A DNA stretch of 18,741 bases from a bacterium (GCA_030426295.1 JAUHYY010000007.1:1-18741), one strand, 5' to 3'; shown: positions 6,949 to 13,901, numbered from the stretch's first letter. Notes: a model not told the origin generated them from the sequence alone. A program made the numbers and translations.

Positions 6949-8310
6949 TTAATATTGTAACCAATCAATAACTGGATAGAAACTCTTTCTCCACTTTCCA
7001 TGCCAATTTTCAACCAACCATTCAGCAGGTGATTTTCGATGTATCAAAACGAACTCTTTTATTGGATCTAAATAAATCGACTCATCAAGATTTTGAATAT
7101 TACGTATACGATCTTTTTTAAGTGCCATCTCTGCCATTTCAATAAAGTCAGTTGCTATATCTAAAGCAGATTTACCATCAATCGTTGCTTGAAGTCCTAA
7201 TTTTGCTGCATCACCTCTTAACTGCATGAAGTCACCATGAGACCATCCAGCAGTAATATCTTCTAACTTTTTAAGGTTGTATTCATCATAAACAAGGCCC
7301 TTAATCAATGCTCCAACAGAAGGAATTAAGCTCGGAGGTAAACTATCTAAAAACCTTAATTCAATAACATTTTTAGATTTAATATCTTTCCAGGCAGTCT
7401 TAGTGTGTAAATCAAAATCGTTAATGTTCGCAGTAAAATTATCATAACCATTATTCATGAACTCCCTAAAAGTACATTCAGGTGCATACCATTTACCGTC
7501 ACGTTCTAGAGTCACTAATGGTAGATCCAAAACATGATTAATCCAATCATCATAGCTATATTCAGAGTCATATAAATCTTTTGGAATATCGAATTGAGGC
7601 AATGCATTTGCATGAGCAACATGAGATCTAAAACTCATATAACCTGTAAATTTCTTTTTACTAAAAGGTGAGTTAGCAAACATAGCAGTTAAAATCGGTG
7701 AAATACGAGTTAGTACCTTGTTCTTTCTTGCAAAGTCAGCCTCATCTTTATAATCGATATTCACATGTATTCCAGATGTTTTCTTAAACCATGCTAATCC
7801 AAAATCATTATGCTTCTCTTTGTGCTTGTTAAAATAATTTAACAGCATATCTTTTCTCGCGTCTGATATATCAGTAATATCTTTATTTCTACTAAATGGA
7901 TGATAACCACACCCAATCCAAACTATTCCATAAATTTTCGAAATTTCAGCAATTTCATTTTGATGGATTCTCATTTCACGAGCCAAATCATGAATAGATT
8001 CATGTGGACTACCAGCAAGTTCAATACGTCCATCAGATTCTAAATGTAAATAAGCATTACCTCTTTTCATAGAAGAAATCCGCTTACCTTGCTGACTAAC
8101 AATCTCCCATCCTAATTCTTCATACATTTTACCAAGTATCGCAAGATAACCTCGCTTGCCACCATAAGTAGGAGGCTTACTATTCTCATAATAAAGACCA
8201 ATCTTTTCAACTTCTATACCAATCTTCGGTTGGTAGTCCTCCGGAGTATTAGAGAAAGTTTTTCTAATATCTCCTACATGCAATTTTTCTATATTTTTTT
8301 CATGATTCAC
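6949..8310 (-). CDS. gshA: Glutamate-cysteine ligase, GCS2 (plant/alphaproteobacterial) type
   Basis: The enzyme joins the gamma-carboxyl of glutamate to an amino group (classically cysteine) using ATP. The 453-aa protein carries the GCS2 signature: GIEVEKIGL (31-39), LESDGRIELAGSPHESIHD (90-108), a KTSGIHVNIDY strand (177-187), FANSPFSKKKFTGYMSFRSH (211-230), FREFMNNG (281-288) and the ELRFLDSLPPSLIPSVGAL block (317-335) that replaces the usual E-x-R-G-x-D region. In the typical plant form the last block reads LEMRGAD; here it is LRFLDSL, so amine specificity may differ. The start is GTG at 8310; no in-frame ATG lies near it. It is unrelated in fold family to the other ligase at 15555-16784. 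It heads an operon with the N-formylglutamate amidohydrolase-like gene. Confidence 0.85.
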   Translation of the reverse strand: MNHEKNIEKLHVGDIRKTFSNTPEDYQPKIGIEVEKIGLYYENSKPPTYGGKRGYLAILGKMYEELGWEIVSQQGKRISSMKRGNAYLHLESDGRIELAGSPHESIHDLAREMRIHQNEIAEISKIYGIVWIGCGYHPFSRNKDITDISDARKDMLLNYFNKHKEKHNDFGLAWFKKTSGIHVNIDYKDEADFARKNKVLTRISPILTAMFANSPFSKKKFTGYMSFRSHVAHANALPQFDIPKDLYDSEYSYDDWINHVLDLPLVTLERDGKWYAPECTFREFMNNGYDNFTANINDFDLHTKTAWKDIKSKNVIELRFLDSLPPSLIPSVGALIKGLVYDEYNLKKLEDITAGWSHGDFMQLRGDAAKLGLQATIDGKSALDIATDFIEMAEMALKKDRIRNIQNLDESIYLDPIKEFVLIHRKSPAEWLVENWHGKWRKSFYPVIDWLQY

Positions 8311-8328
8311 ATTTCTAGACTAACATCT

Positions 8329-8369
8329 GAACATTCTATTGCAACAATAAAATGTTCTATTGAGCAATA
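8329..8369. promoter_or_regulatory. Nested hairpin and 21-bp-spaced direct repeats, candidate operator
   Basis: GAACATT-C-TATTG and CAATA-A-AATGTTC form a 12-bp stem with a single C/A mismatch and a 3-nt loop (8329-8357). A second small hairpin TATTG-AG-CAATA follows at 8358-8369. TTCTATTG occurs at 8334-8341 and again at 8355-8362, exactly 21 bp apart (two helical turns). The block lies between two divergent genes, so it is more likely an operator than a terminator. Confidence 0.45.
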
Positions 8370-8416
8370 ACCATAATTGTCCGCACATCTTCGTGCTCTC
8401 CAATTACCCCAAAACC

Positions 8417-8445
8417 TTGCAATACAGGAGCTCGATAGGTAACAT
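8417..8445 (+). promoter_or_regulatory. Promoter of the 135-aa hypothetical gene
   Basis: TTGCAA (8417-8422), a 17-nt spacer, then TAACAT (8440-8445). The -10 ends 9 nt before the ATG at 8455, implying a near-leaderless mRNA. Confidence 0.4.
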
Positions 8446-8454
8446 GATCTTTAT

Positions 8455-8862
8455 ATGGGATTAAACACACCAGATAGAACGCCGGAAGACATAGTCAATG
8501 CTGCGCTAAGCATCAAAACATCAGTACCATTTTATGCACTAGAAAGTATAAGTGAAGCTCTCTACGGGTTGGCAACGAACCAAAATGGTAAATCAGGAGT
8601 ACAAGTTGTAAATGAAGAAGGTAACCTAATAGAGGTAGATACCGAGAAGTTACTAGAAATTTTTGACGATGGACGCTTAGCTCAAATTAAATGGAAGAAC
8701 AAAGACCAGCAGACATTTTCAGCCAGCTTTTATTTATGGAAAACTAAACCAGGTGAAGTCAGCAAGAAAGGAAGCAGATACGATTCACCTTTTTTCACAT
8801 TAACAGCCACAGCTAAATATGGAAACGAACGACATAAAACATGGGTGTTTAGTAGCAAGTAA
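8455..8862 (+). CDS. Hypothetical 135-aa protein
   Basis: I do not recognise this protein. It is small and soluble, with no membrane segment or signal peptide. It opens with a helix (PEDIVNAALSI, 9-19), then SISEALYGLATNQ. The second half looks beta-rich: LAQIKWKNKDQQTFSASFYLWK, FFTLTATAKYG and KTWVFSSK. This helix-plus-sheet pattern would suit a small binding protein, but no family is apparent. It is divergent from the GCS2-type ligase across the hairpin block at 8329-8369 and could share its control. A separate promoter precedes the next gene. Confidence 0.65.
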   Translation: MGLNTPDRTPEDIVNAALSIKTSVPFYALESISEALYGLATNQNGKSGVQVVNEEGNLIEVDTEKLLEIFDDGRLAQIKWKNKDQQTFSASFYLWKTKPGEVSKKGSRYDSPFFTLTATAKYGNERHKTWVFSSK

Positions 8863-8863
8863 G

Positions 8864-8884
8864 CCAGTCGAGGTTCGAAAAATT
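8864..8884. repeat. Possible partial copy of the intergenic repeat
   Basis: It shares GAGGTTCGAA and a trailing AATT with copy 2, matching at about 16 of 21 positions. It starts right after the stop codon of the 135-aa gene. Confidence 0.25.
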
Positions 8885-8885
8885 A

Positions 8886-8914
8886 TTCAATTAAGTGTAC
8901 GATGCTGATAAGAT
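8886..8914 (+). promoter_or_regulatory. Promoter of the small membrane protein gene
   Basis: TTCAAT (8886-8891), a 17-nt spacer, then TAAGAT (8909-8914) with an extended TGA just before it. The box ends 12 nt before the ATG. Confidence 0.4.
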
Positions 8915-8926
8915 TTAAAACTTACC

Positions 8927-9253
8927 ATGAAAACAAGAAACTTAACCTCAATTTTTGCTCTTATTCTAATAATAAGTTTAACACCAGTATTTTTGTTTCA
9001 CTCAAACATAGGCATATTCTACTTACTATACTTCGCCTTATTCATAATTGACTTTACATGCCTTTGCAAGCTAGTGAATTACAATATAAAAACTTACTTC
9101 ATAATTACAGTAACTGCTTTAGTACTCAGCAACTTAGTTTTATATTTTAGCAATCCAGATGATCAATACATATTTTTTGTATTTTTTATCAATACAGTCA
9201 TACTAGTTGCCTCTAGTCTTACTGGTTATGGCATGGGAAAAGATTTATTGTGA
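8927..9253 (+). CDS. Small four-helix membrane protein
   Basis: The 108-aa protein is almost entirely hydrophobic. Likely membrane helices span about residues 8-25, 29-49, 55-74 and 81-103, with short polar turns (YNIKT, NPDDQY). The N-terminus MKTRN is positive. The fourth helix ends in a small-residue stretch (SSLTGYGMGKD). No family is recognised and no catalytic residues stand out. The stop codon is TGA, one of the cases showing that TGA terminates here. It ends in the bidirectional hairpin shared with tRNA-Val. It may be transcribed with the 135-aa gene upstream, but a separate promoter is present. Confidence 0.65.
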   Translation: MKTRNLTSIFALILIISLTPVFLFHSNIGIFYLLYFALFIIDFTCLCKLVNYNIKTYFIITVTALVLSNLVLYFSNPDDQYIFFVFFINTVILVASSLTGYGMGKDLL

Positions 9254-9303
9254 AAATAACTTCGACCCATCCAAGTACCACCCCTTCGGCTCGAACACAA
9301 TAA

Positions 9304-9323
9304 AACCGCTTCGTTAAGCGGTT
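9304..9323. terminator. Bidirectional terminator between membrane gene and tRNA-Val
   Basis: AACCGCTT and AAGCGGTT form a perfect 8-bp stem with a CGTT loop. On the minus strand it runs into TTATT after the tRNA 3' end. On the plus strand it is followed by AAATTTT. Confidence 0.75.
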
Positions 9324-9332
9324 AAATTTTCC

Positions 9333-9409
9333 TGGTGGGCGCTGAGGGATTCGAACCCCCGGCCTCCTCGGTGTAAACGAGATGCTCTAGCCAACTGAGC
9401 TAAGCGCCC
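9333..9409 (-). tRNA. tRNA-Val (anticodon UAC), CCA encoded
   Basis: The cloverleaf is complete. The 7-bp acceptor GGGCGCT/AGCGCCC pairs perfectly. The D-arm is GCTC/GAGC. The anticodon stem TCTCG/CGAGG holds loop TTTACAC, giving anticodon TAC. The variable region is AGGCC, and the T-arm has a TTCGAAT loop. The discriminator A is followed by a genomically encoded CCA. It reads all or most GUN valine codons. It is a single tRNA gene with a terminator directly downstream. Confidence 0.97.
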
Positions 9410-9431
9410 TTACTCTATAATTTAGCCTGTA

Positions 9432-9461
9432 TATTTAAGCAGAGTGACTTTGATTTATCAA
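9432..9461 (-). promoter_or_regulatory. Probable tRNA-Val promoter
   Basis: TTGATA (9461-9456 on the minus strand), an 18-nt spacer, then TAAATA, ending about 22 nt before the tRNA 5' end. The -35 is half of the perfect palindrome TTGAT-TT-ATCAA (9450-9461). Confidence 0.35.
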
Positions 9462-9484
9462 GGCTTTCTTAAATATTTTTTTCG

Positions 9485-9493
9485 TGATATAAT
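9485..9493 (+). promoter_or_regulatory. Extended -10 promoter of the 54-aa acidic ORF
   Basis: TGATATAAT is a perfect extended -10 ending 23 nt before the ATG at 9517. No strong -35 is seen, as is common for extended -10 promoters. Confidence 0.5.
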
Positions 9494-9516
9494 TATCTAA
9501 TTCCTAATCTAAAAAT

Positions 9517-9681
9517 ATGGAGTTCAAAGCAAATTTATCTGCATTCGATGGGAACGATAATTTGTTCTCAGAAGAAACATTTAACTTCGACATATGCTTC
9601 GACCTTGAAGGGGACGATGAATCCGACTTCAACGAAGACGAAGCAATCGAAGCATTCTTTACTGCTGACTTTGAGCTTTAG
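9517..9681 (+). CDS. Very acidic 54-aa protein
   Basis: This short ORF starts at ATG 9517 and ends at TAG 9679-9681, overlapping the stop of the converging sigma4/HARE gene by a few bases. The product (MEFKANLSAFDG to TADFEL) has 9 Asp and 9 Glu against one Lys, interspersed with eight or more Phe residues in a repeating F-D/F-N pattern, and one Cys. Such composition suggests a disordered acidic peptide or nucleic-acid mimic. No family is recognised. Support for its being real is the consensus extended -10 promoter directly upstream and codons without oddities. The overlapping 69-aa frame at 9548 looks like a shadow. It could still be a chance ORF. Confidence 0.55.
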   Translation: MEFKANLSAFDGNDNLFSEETFNFDICFDLEGDDESDFNEDEAIEAFFTADFEL

Positions 9682-10727
9682 CTTTCAGCAAGCTTATATA
9701 CGTCACGACCTATACGTTCAAACTCTGGTTTGTTCTTTAGGTTTAGTTGAACAGTAATCTTCTTTACTTGTCGTCTTTCTAGAACTTCAGCAATGATCTC
9801 ATCACGTTTCATTTGACCTTTCTCTCGTAAGATAGAAGTGATCACGTCAGCAACAGTACCTTCTTCATAACCCCAGTCTTTAAGAGCATAAATTCCTCGG
9901 CCGATTAATACGAATCCATCATGACGAATTAGTTCGTTATGAACGGCCTGTGTGTTGATAGATTTATTATCAAAGTTCAAGCTCGCAATTCTGTTTGAAA
10001 TATCGATGTAGTGAAGAGGCTTTTTAATAGTCTTAAGTACAAAGAAAATCTTGTCTCTAAGAGTCTTTGGATTAACACTTCTCCAGCTTGAAAGGCCAAT
10101 CTCATTGTCTTCGATTACAAAAAGTCTTCTGTCTAAATCAAAAGCAGATTTCACAAATCTTGGAGTAAGATTAAGTGCACCCTCTTTAATAATTCTTTCT
10201 GCAAGAACTTGAGCATCAAGAACTTCTTTATTTACAGCAAGGATTTTGTGAGCAGCATTACAAACTGCCTTCACAGTTGATCCTTTAATGTCAGTGTTTT
10301 TCCAGTAAGGTCTATATTGGATTGTGTTATGCACGTGCTCAATATCTCCTTCTAAATCGATAGTAAGTTTTAAACTATTTACATCGATCATATCTGGGTC
10401 AGGTGATCTTCGAAGCACTTCAGTAATCATTCTTTCTTCATCTATGATACCTCCAAATTCATGGATGATATCAAGCGCCAAAGTAGTGATGTCGCTAAGG
10501 GCGGTATTGTTAACATTTCTCTTAAGTTTCTTAAGAGCGTTCTTTTCTATCTGTCTAATACGTTCACGAGTAACGTTGTATTTCTTTCCGATAGTCTCAA
10601 GAGTGAGCTTCGGATTATCGTTTAAACTAAAACGATTTTCTATAATATATTTCTCCTTTTCAGACAGAACGATCAATAAATTATTAACCAAATCCTGAAC
10701 TTTAGGAAGAGTGTCGCTATAAGTCAT
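9678..10727 (-). CDS. Sigma-70 region 4 / HARE-HTH domain protein (RNA polymerase-associated type)
   Basis: The 349-aa protein has a sigma-70 region-4-like helix-turn-helix at its N-terminus (about 20-70: LSEKEKYIIENRF, then LTLETIGKKYNVTRERIRQI). A chain of winged-helix-like modules follows. Residues ~223-287 match the HARE-HTH domain, also found at the N-terminus of the RNA polymerase delta subunit (RDKIFFVLKTIKKPLHYIDI and later GFVLIGRGIYALKDWGY). A last wHTH-like unit spans ~290-347. No sigma region 2 or 3 is present, so it cannot be a complete sigma factor. It probably binds promoter DNA or RNA polymerase. It has its own promoter and does not belong tightly to the ruvA operon upstream. 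Confidence 0.85.
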   Translation of the reverse strand: MTYSDTLPKVQDLVNNLLIVLSEKEKYIIENRFSLNDNPKLTLETIGKKYNVTRERIRQIEKNALKKLKRNVNNTALSDITTLALDIIHEFGGIIDEERMITEVLRRSPDPDMIDVNSLKLTIDLEGDIEHVHNTIQYRPYWKNTDIKGSTVKAVCNAAHKILAVNKEVLDAQVLAERIIKEGALNLTPRFVKSAFDLDRRLFVIEDNEIGLSSWRSVNPKTLRDKIFFVLKTIKKPLHYIDISNRIASLNFDNKSINTQAVHNELIRHDGFVLIGRGIYALKDWGYEEGTVADVITSILREKGQMKRDEIIAEVLERRQVKKITVQLNLKNKPEFERIGRDVYKLAES

Positions 10728-10767
10728 TTATTTTATAACTCAAAAAGTAAAATCAAGTACATTTGTC

Positions 10768-10795
10768 ATTATATTGATTTTTAGATTTTTGGCAA
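10768..10795 (-). promoter_or_regulatory. Promoter of the sigma4/HARE gene
   Basis: Minus strand: TTGCCA (10795-10790), a 16-nt spacer, then a perfect TATAAT (10773-10768). It lies in the 77-nt gap after ruvA and gives a leader of roughly 35 nt. Confidence 0.6.
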
Positions 10796-10804
10796 ACGTG
10801 AAAT

Positions 10805-11365
10805 TTACAGATTTTGTAAGAAATATTTTATGATTTCTTGAGTTTCGGCTAGCTCTTGCGGCATAGCTCGAAGAACATTTTCTATATCTTTTTTTCGATA
10901 TCCTAAATTTTCTAAAGCATCATAAACTTCACTCTGAACTGCACGATGTTTTCTATCTTCATGAACTGTTTCAGGTAATTTATTTTTAAGCTCGAGGATG
11001 ATTCTTTCTGCTCCTTTCTTTCCAAGCCCCTTAACCGAGCAAAGAGTTTTTACGTCCTCAGACTCAATTGCGAGCTTTAAATCGCTTAGATCAAAAGCCA
11101 TGAGTCCCATTGCAGTCTTTGGACCAATCCCATGTACGCTTCTAACTGTTTGAAAAAATAATTTCTCATCACCAGTTTCAAATCCATAAAAGTCTATCGA
11201 GTCTTCACGCACTTCAGTATGAATTAGTAGCTCTGCTTCTTCGCCATTCGTAAGGTTAGCAAGTGTACGCTTAGGTACCATAACTTCATAACCAACTCCT
11301 TGAGTGATTATTAAAACAATGTTCCCGAAGTCACTTTTCACTTCTCCTTTTAAGTATCCAATCAT
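10805..11365 (-). CDS. ruvA: Holliday junction DNA helicase subunit RuvA
   Basis: RuvA forms a tetramer that holds Holliday junctions open and loads RuvB for branch migration. The 186-aa protein is full length. The N-terminal OB fold starts MIGYLKGEVKS and includes GVGYEVMVP. Two helix-hairpin-helix motifs follow (VRSVHGIGPKTA, 74-85; LCSVKGLGKKGAERI, 108-122). The C-terminal domain III (~145-186) contains EVYDALENLGYRKKDIENVL, the RuvB-contacting part. It starts 2 nt after the HD-domain gene and is the last gene of the operon. RuvB and RuvC are not in this window. Neighbourhood with tgt recalls the ruv-queA-tgt clusters common in bacteria. Confidence 0.97.
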   Translation of the reverse strand: MIGYLKGEVKSDFGNIVLIITQGVGYEVMVPKRTLANLTNGEEAELLIHTEVREDSIDFYGFETGDEKLFFQTVRSVHGIGPKTAMGLMAFDLSDLKLAIESEDVKTLCSVKGLGKKGAERIILELKNKLPETVHEDRKHRAVQSEVYDALENLGYRKKDIENVLRAMPQELAETQEIIKYFLQNL

Positions 11366-11367
11366 AA

Positions 11368-11937
11368 TTAGGCAATGTTAAGGTTATCCCACCAGTCTGT
11401 AAAAGTTTTATTTTTCAGACTCTTCAAAATCATCTTAGCAGATTCTGTCTTCAAATACTTCTCGCCATTATCAATCCATCTTTGAAGCGGATAACCACAG
11501 TCCAAATACTCCTTAGCTTGAAATAAAGTCTCAAGCAGGTCAGCGTCACGAGCAACAACAAATTCAGTCGCCTTATCTTCAGCTCTATAATTTGAAAGAA
11601 GACCAGTCAGCTTAGTTTGAACTTCTTCGGGTAATCTTGCGATCTGGTCTTCAAAAGCTTTTTCTTCTGCATCGTCAGCATCAAAATACTGGTCAGCAAT
11701 TCTTGTATGATCACCAACTCGGATTTCACCATTATCGTGGAACAGACAAATCTTCATAACTTCATTCGCATCAACTCCTTCTAGATGCGCCAGAATGTAA
11801 CCTATCTGAGTTGCACGAAAGCAGTGCTCAGCAAGTGTATCTGGATCTTTTACCCCAGCATATTTTGTGCCAATATGCTTAAGCTTTTTCATAGCTCCAA
11901 GCTCATAAATAAAATCTGTGATTGCATCAAAGTCCAT
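11368..11937 (-). CDS. HD-domain phosphohydrolase (YfbR-like 5'-nucleotidase family)
   Basis: The 189-aa protein is a metal-dependent HD hydrolase. The expected ligands are visible: H38 in LAEHCFRA, H67-D68 in LFHDNGEI, and a late Asp in ARDADLLE (D133 best fits the family). The GDHTRI segment after the HD motif and the overall size fit the YfbR group, which removes phosphate from deoxynucleoside 5'-monophosphates. The exact nucleotide substrate cannot be read. It lies between tgt (10-nt gap) and ruvA (2-nt gap), so it is translated from the same message. It may serve nucleotide clean-up alongside DNA repair and tRNA modification genes. Confidence 0.88.
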   Translation of the reverse strand: MDFDAITDFIYELGAMKKLKHIGTKYAGVKDPDTLAEHCFRATQIGYILAHLEGVDANEVMKICLFHDNGEIRVGDHTRIADQYFDADDAEEKAFEDQIARLPEEVQTKLTGLLSNYRAEDKATEFVVARDADLLETLFQAKEYLDCGYPLQRWIDNGEKYLKTESAKMILKSLKNKTFTDWWDNLNIA

Positions 11938-11947
11938 ACTAGAAAAG

Positions 11948-13066
11948 TTAATTTTTTATTTTATACGAATCATAAAACTCCTTTCTGAATTCTTCAAACC
12001 TACCATCAATTACCGCTTGTCGAATCTTTGCAGTCAGGTCGAATAAGAAAGCAAGATTATGCATAGAGAGAAGTCTTATACCCAAAACTTCATTCGCCTT
12101 GATCAAGTGGTGAATATAACTCTTAGAAAATCCGCTGCTAGCAAAGTTATCAAGACTAGAGAGTAGAGGAGTCTCATCTTTCGCAAACTTTGCATTCTTA
12201 ATACTGTGTCTGCCAGTGTAGTCCCAGAAACATCCATGTCTACCAAGTCGAGTCGCGTGTACACAATCAAACATATCGATACCTCTATAAACTCCTTCAA
12301 CAATATTTTCAGGCTTTCCAACACCCATCAAATACCTAGGTTTTTCAGTAGGCAAGTGAGGATTAACAACGTCCAAAATTCTATACATATCTTCTGTAGA
12401 TTCGCCAACGCTCAAGCCTCCAATCGCAACACCTTTAGTATCAAGCGAAGCCATAAACTTTGCCGACTCAGCACGAAGATCATCAAAAATTACACCTTGC
12501 ACGATAGGGAACATAGTTTGCTTTTCTGGATCAGCAAGTTTCTTAAATGCATCAACAGATTGCTTAGCCCATTCATGAGTTCTCTTCATTGCTTGTCTTG
12601 CGTATCTATGGTCGCTGTCTCCAGGTGCACACTCATCAAGAACCATCATAATATCAGAACCAAGATTAACCTGAGTCTGAATCACACTTTCTGGAGTAAA
12701 GAAGTGCTTCGAACCATCTATATGAGAGTTGAACTGAACTCCATCTTCTTTAATTTTAACTTTATGGTTCAATGAAAAAACTTGGAAACCTCCAGAGTCG
12801 GTCAGGATAGGTTTATCCCATTTCATCCATTTATGAAGCCCGCCCATGTCTCGTATCAACTCACTACCAGGCCGAATATGAAGATGATAATTATTACCAA
12901 GAATAATTTGAGCACCTACTTCTTCAAGCTCATGCGGGGCCATAGTTTTAACAGTAGCCTGTGTACCACAAGGCATGAATACAGGCGTTTGTATGTCACC
13001 ATGCGGAGTAGTGAACGTTCCAGCTCTTGCGAGTCCGTCTGTGGCTTCTAATTTAAAATCAAACAT
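11948..13066 (-). CDS. tgt: tRNA-guanine transglycosylase lacking the zinc-site cysteines
   Basis: Tgt exchanges guanine 34 of GUN anticodons for the queuosine precursor. The 372-aa protein shows LTDSGGFQVFSL (88-99, with D90), AIGGLSVGE (214-222), YLMGVGKPENIVEGVYRGIDMFDCV (245-269, nucleophile D264) and the final IHHL and SMHNL segments. The TIM-barrel core is thus intact. Two departures stand out. The usual PTRNARNG motif is ATRLGRHG. The C-x-C-x-x-C zinc cluster is replaced: the aligned segment is LDNFAS (305-310), with only the histidine (H336) kept. Every other anchor aligns, so this is a real sequence difference and not a frameshift. The ATG start overlaps the gshB stop by 8 nt, implying coupled translation. 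No queuosine synthesis gene is visible nearby. Confidence 0.93.
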   Translation of the reverse strand: MFDFKLEATDGLARAGTFTTPHGDIQTPVFMPCGTQATVKTMAPHELEEVGAQIILGNNYHLHIRPGSELIRDMGGLHKWMKWDKPILTDSGGFQVFSLNHKVKIKEDGVQFNSHIDGSKHFFTPESVIQTQVNLGSDIMMVLDECAPGDSDHRYARQAMKRTHEWAKQSVDAFKKLADPEKQTMFPIVQGVIFDDLRAESAKFMASLDTKGVAIGGLSVGESTEDMYRILDVVNPHLPTEKPRYLMGVGKPENIVEGVYRGIDMFDCVHATRLGRHGCFWDYTGRHSIKNAKFAKDETPLLSSLDNFASSGFSKSYIHHLIKANEVLGIRLLSMHNLAFLFDLTAKIRQAVIDGRFEEFRKEFYDSYKIKN

Positions 13067-13901
13067 ATCTTTCTAGTCGGTCAAAAATTTCTTTCTCAAG
13101 TTGAGCATTCATAACTTCGTTCGTCTCAATAATTATACCAGGCGAAGTAATATTTATTTCATTAAGAGTTCCATCAATCAGATCAATACCAGCAAAGAAA
13201 ACCCCTTGCTCTTTAAGCCATGCACCAACAGTTTCGGCAACCTCAGTCTCTTTGTAATTCAGCTCTGTACCAACCGCTGTTCCTCCAGCATGCAAGTTAC
13301 CTCTAAAGTCATCACTAGAAGGAACCCTCTTAATCGCACCAATAACTTCACCATCACAAATGTGAACCCTAGTATCACCTTCAGAAACTTTCTCCAAAAA
13401 CTCCTGAACCATAACAAACTCATCAATCTCGAGCTCGCCACCTGAGTAAACTCTTACATCATTACCAGAGAATCCATTTAAGGGCTTAACTACAACTTTA
13501 TCTCGACCTTCTAAAAACTTATCTACCTCTGATGCATCTTTAGTAACAATCGTATCAGGTATCAAAGTAGGGAAGTTAAAAATCGAAGCCTTGTCAAGAT
13601 ACTTCAAAGTCGCCAGCGGATCATTCACGAAGAAGCAATTATCACTTTCGTAAGCAAGAAGTTGCAGGTGCTGCATATAGTTCATATCAATCGGCGGATC
13701 TTTTCGAACCCACACTACATCAAAGTCCCGTACAAATTGTTCCTGTACAACTACTCTCGAGTTTTTAACTCTTACTTCATTAATATTCGCTACAACAACT
13801 TCGTGACCACGTGATCGTGCCTCTTCAATTAGCAGAGTCGATGTATCATTATGTTCAACAAATGTTTCTGGCGCATCGATTATGAATAGGTGGGAAACCA
13901 T
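13059..13901 (-). CDS. gshB: Glutathione synthetase (ATP-grasp)
   Basis: GshB adds glycine to gamma-glutamylcysteine with ATP. The 280-aa protein carries the family motifs in order: VRKDPPIDMNYMQHLQLL (65-82), VVKPLNGFSGNDV (137-149, ATP-binding loop), EGDTRVHICDGE (174-185), DFRGNLHAGG (198-207) and GIDLIDGTLNEINITSPG (238-255, metal and product ligands). It is about 35 residues shorter than the E. coli enzyme, mostly in loops. The stop is TGA and overlaps the tgt start. The gene sits 22 nt after the amidotransferase gene. With the T. ferrooxidans-type ligase about 1.7 kb upstream it makes a complete glutathione route. A different terminal amino acid cannot be excluded. Confidence 0.92.
   Translation of the reverse strand: MVSHLFIIDAPETFVEHNDTSTLLIEEARSRGHEVVVANINEVRVKNSRVVVQEQFVRDFDVVWVRKDPPIDMNYMQHLQLLAYESDNCFFVNDPLATLKYLDKASIFNFPTLIPDTIVTKDASEVDKFLEGRDKVVVKPLNGFSGNDVRVYSGGELEIDEFVMVQEFLEKVSEGDTRVHICDGEVIGAIKRVPSSDDFRGNLHAGGTAVGTELNYKETEVAETVGAWLKEQGVFFAGIDLIDGTLNEINITSPGIIIETNEVMNAQLEKEIFDRLERYV

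Noticed and set aside
9548..9757. 69-aa plus-strand ORF
   Set aside because: It overlaps the 54-aa acidic ORF in another frame and runs into the conserved sigma4/HARE gene. Its composition is shadow-like.
12206..13051. Plus-strand ORFs of 189 and 89 aa inside tgt
   Set aside because: They lie wholly opposite a strongly conserved enzyme and have low-quality composition rich in Ser/Arg/Asn, so they are antisense shadows.
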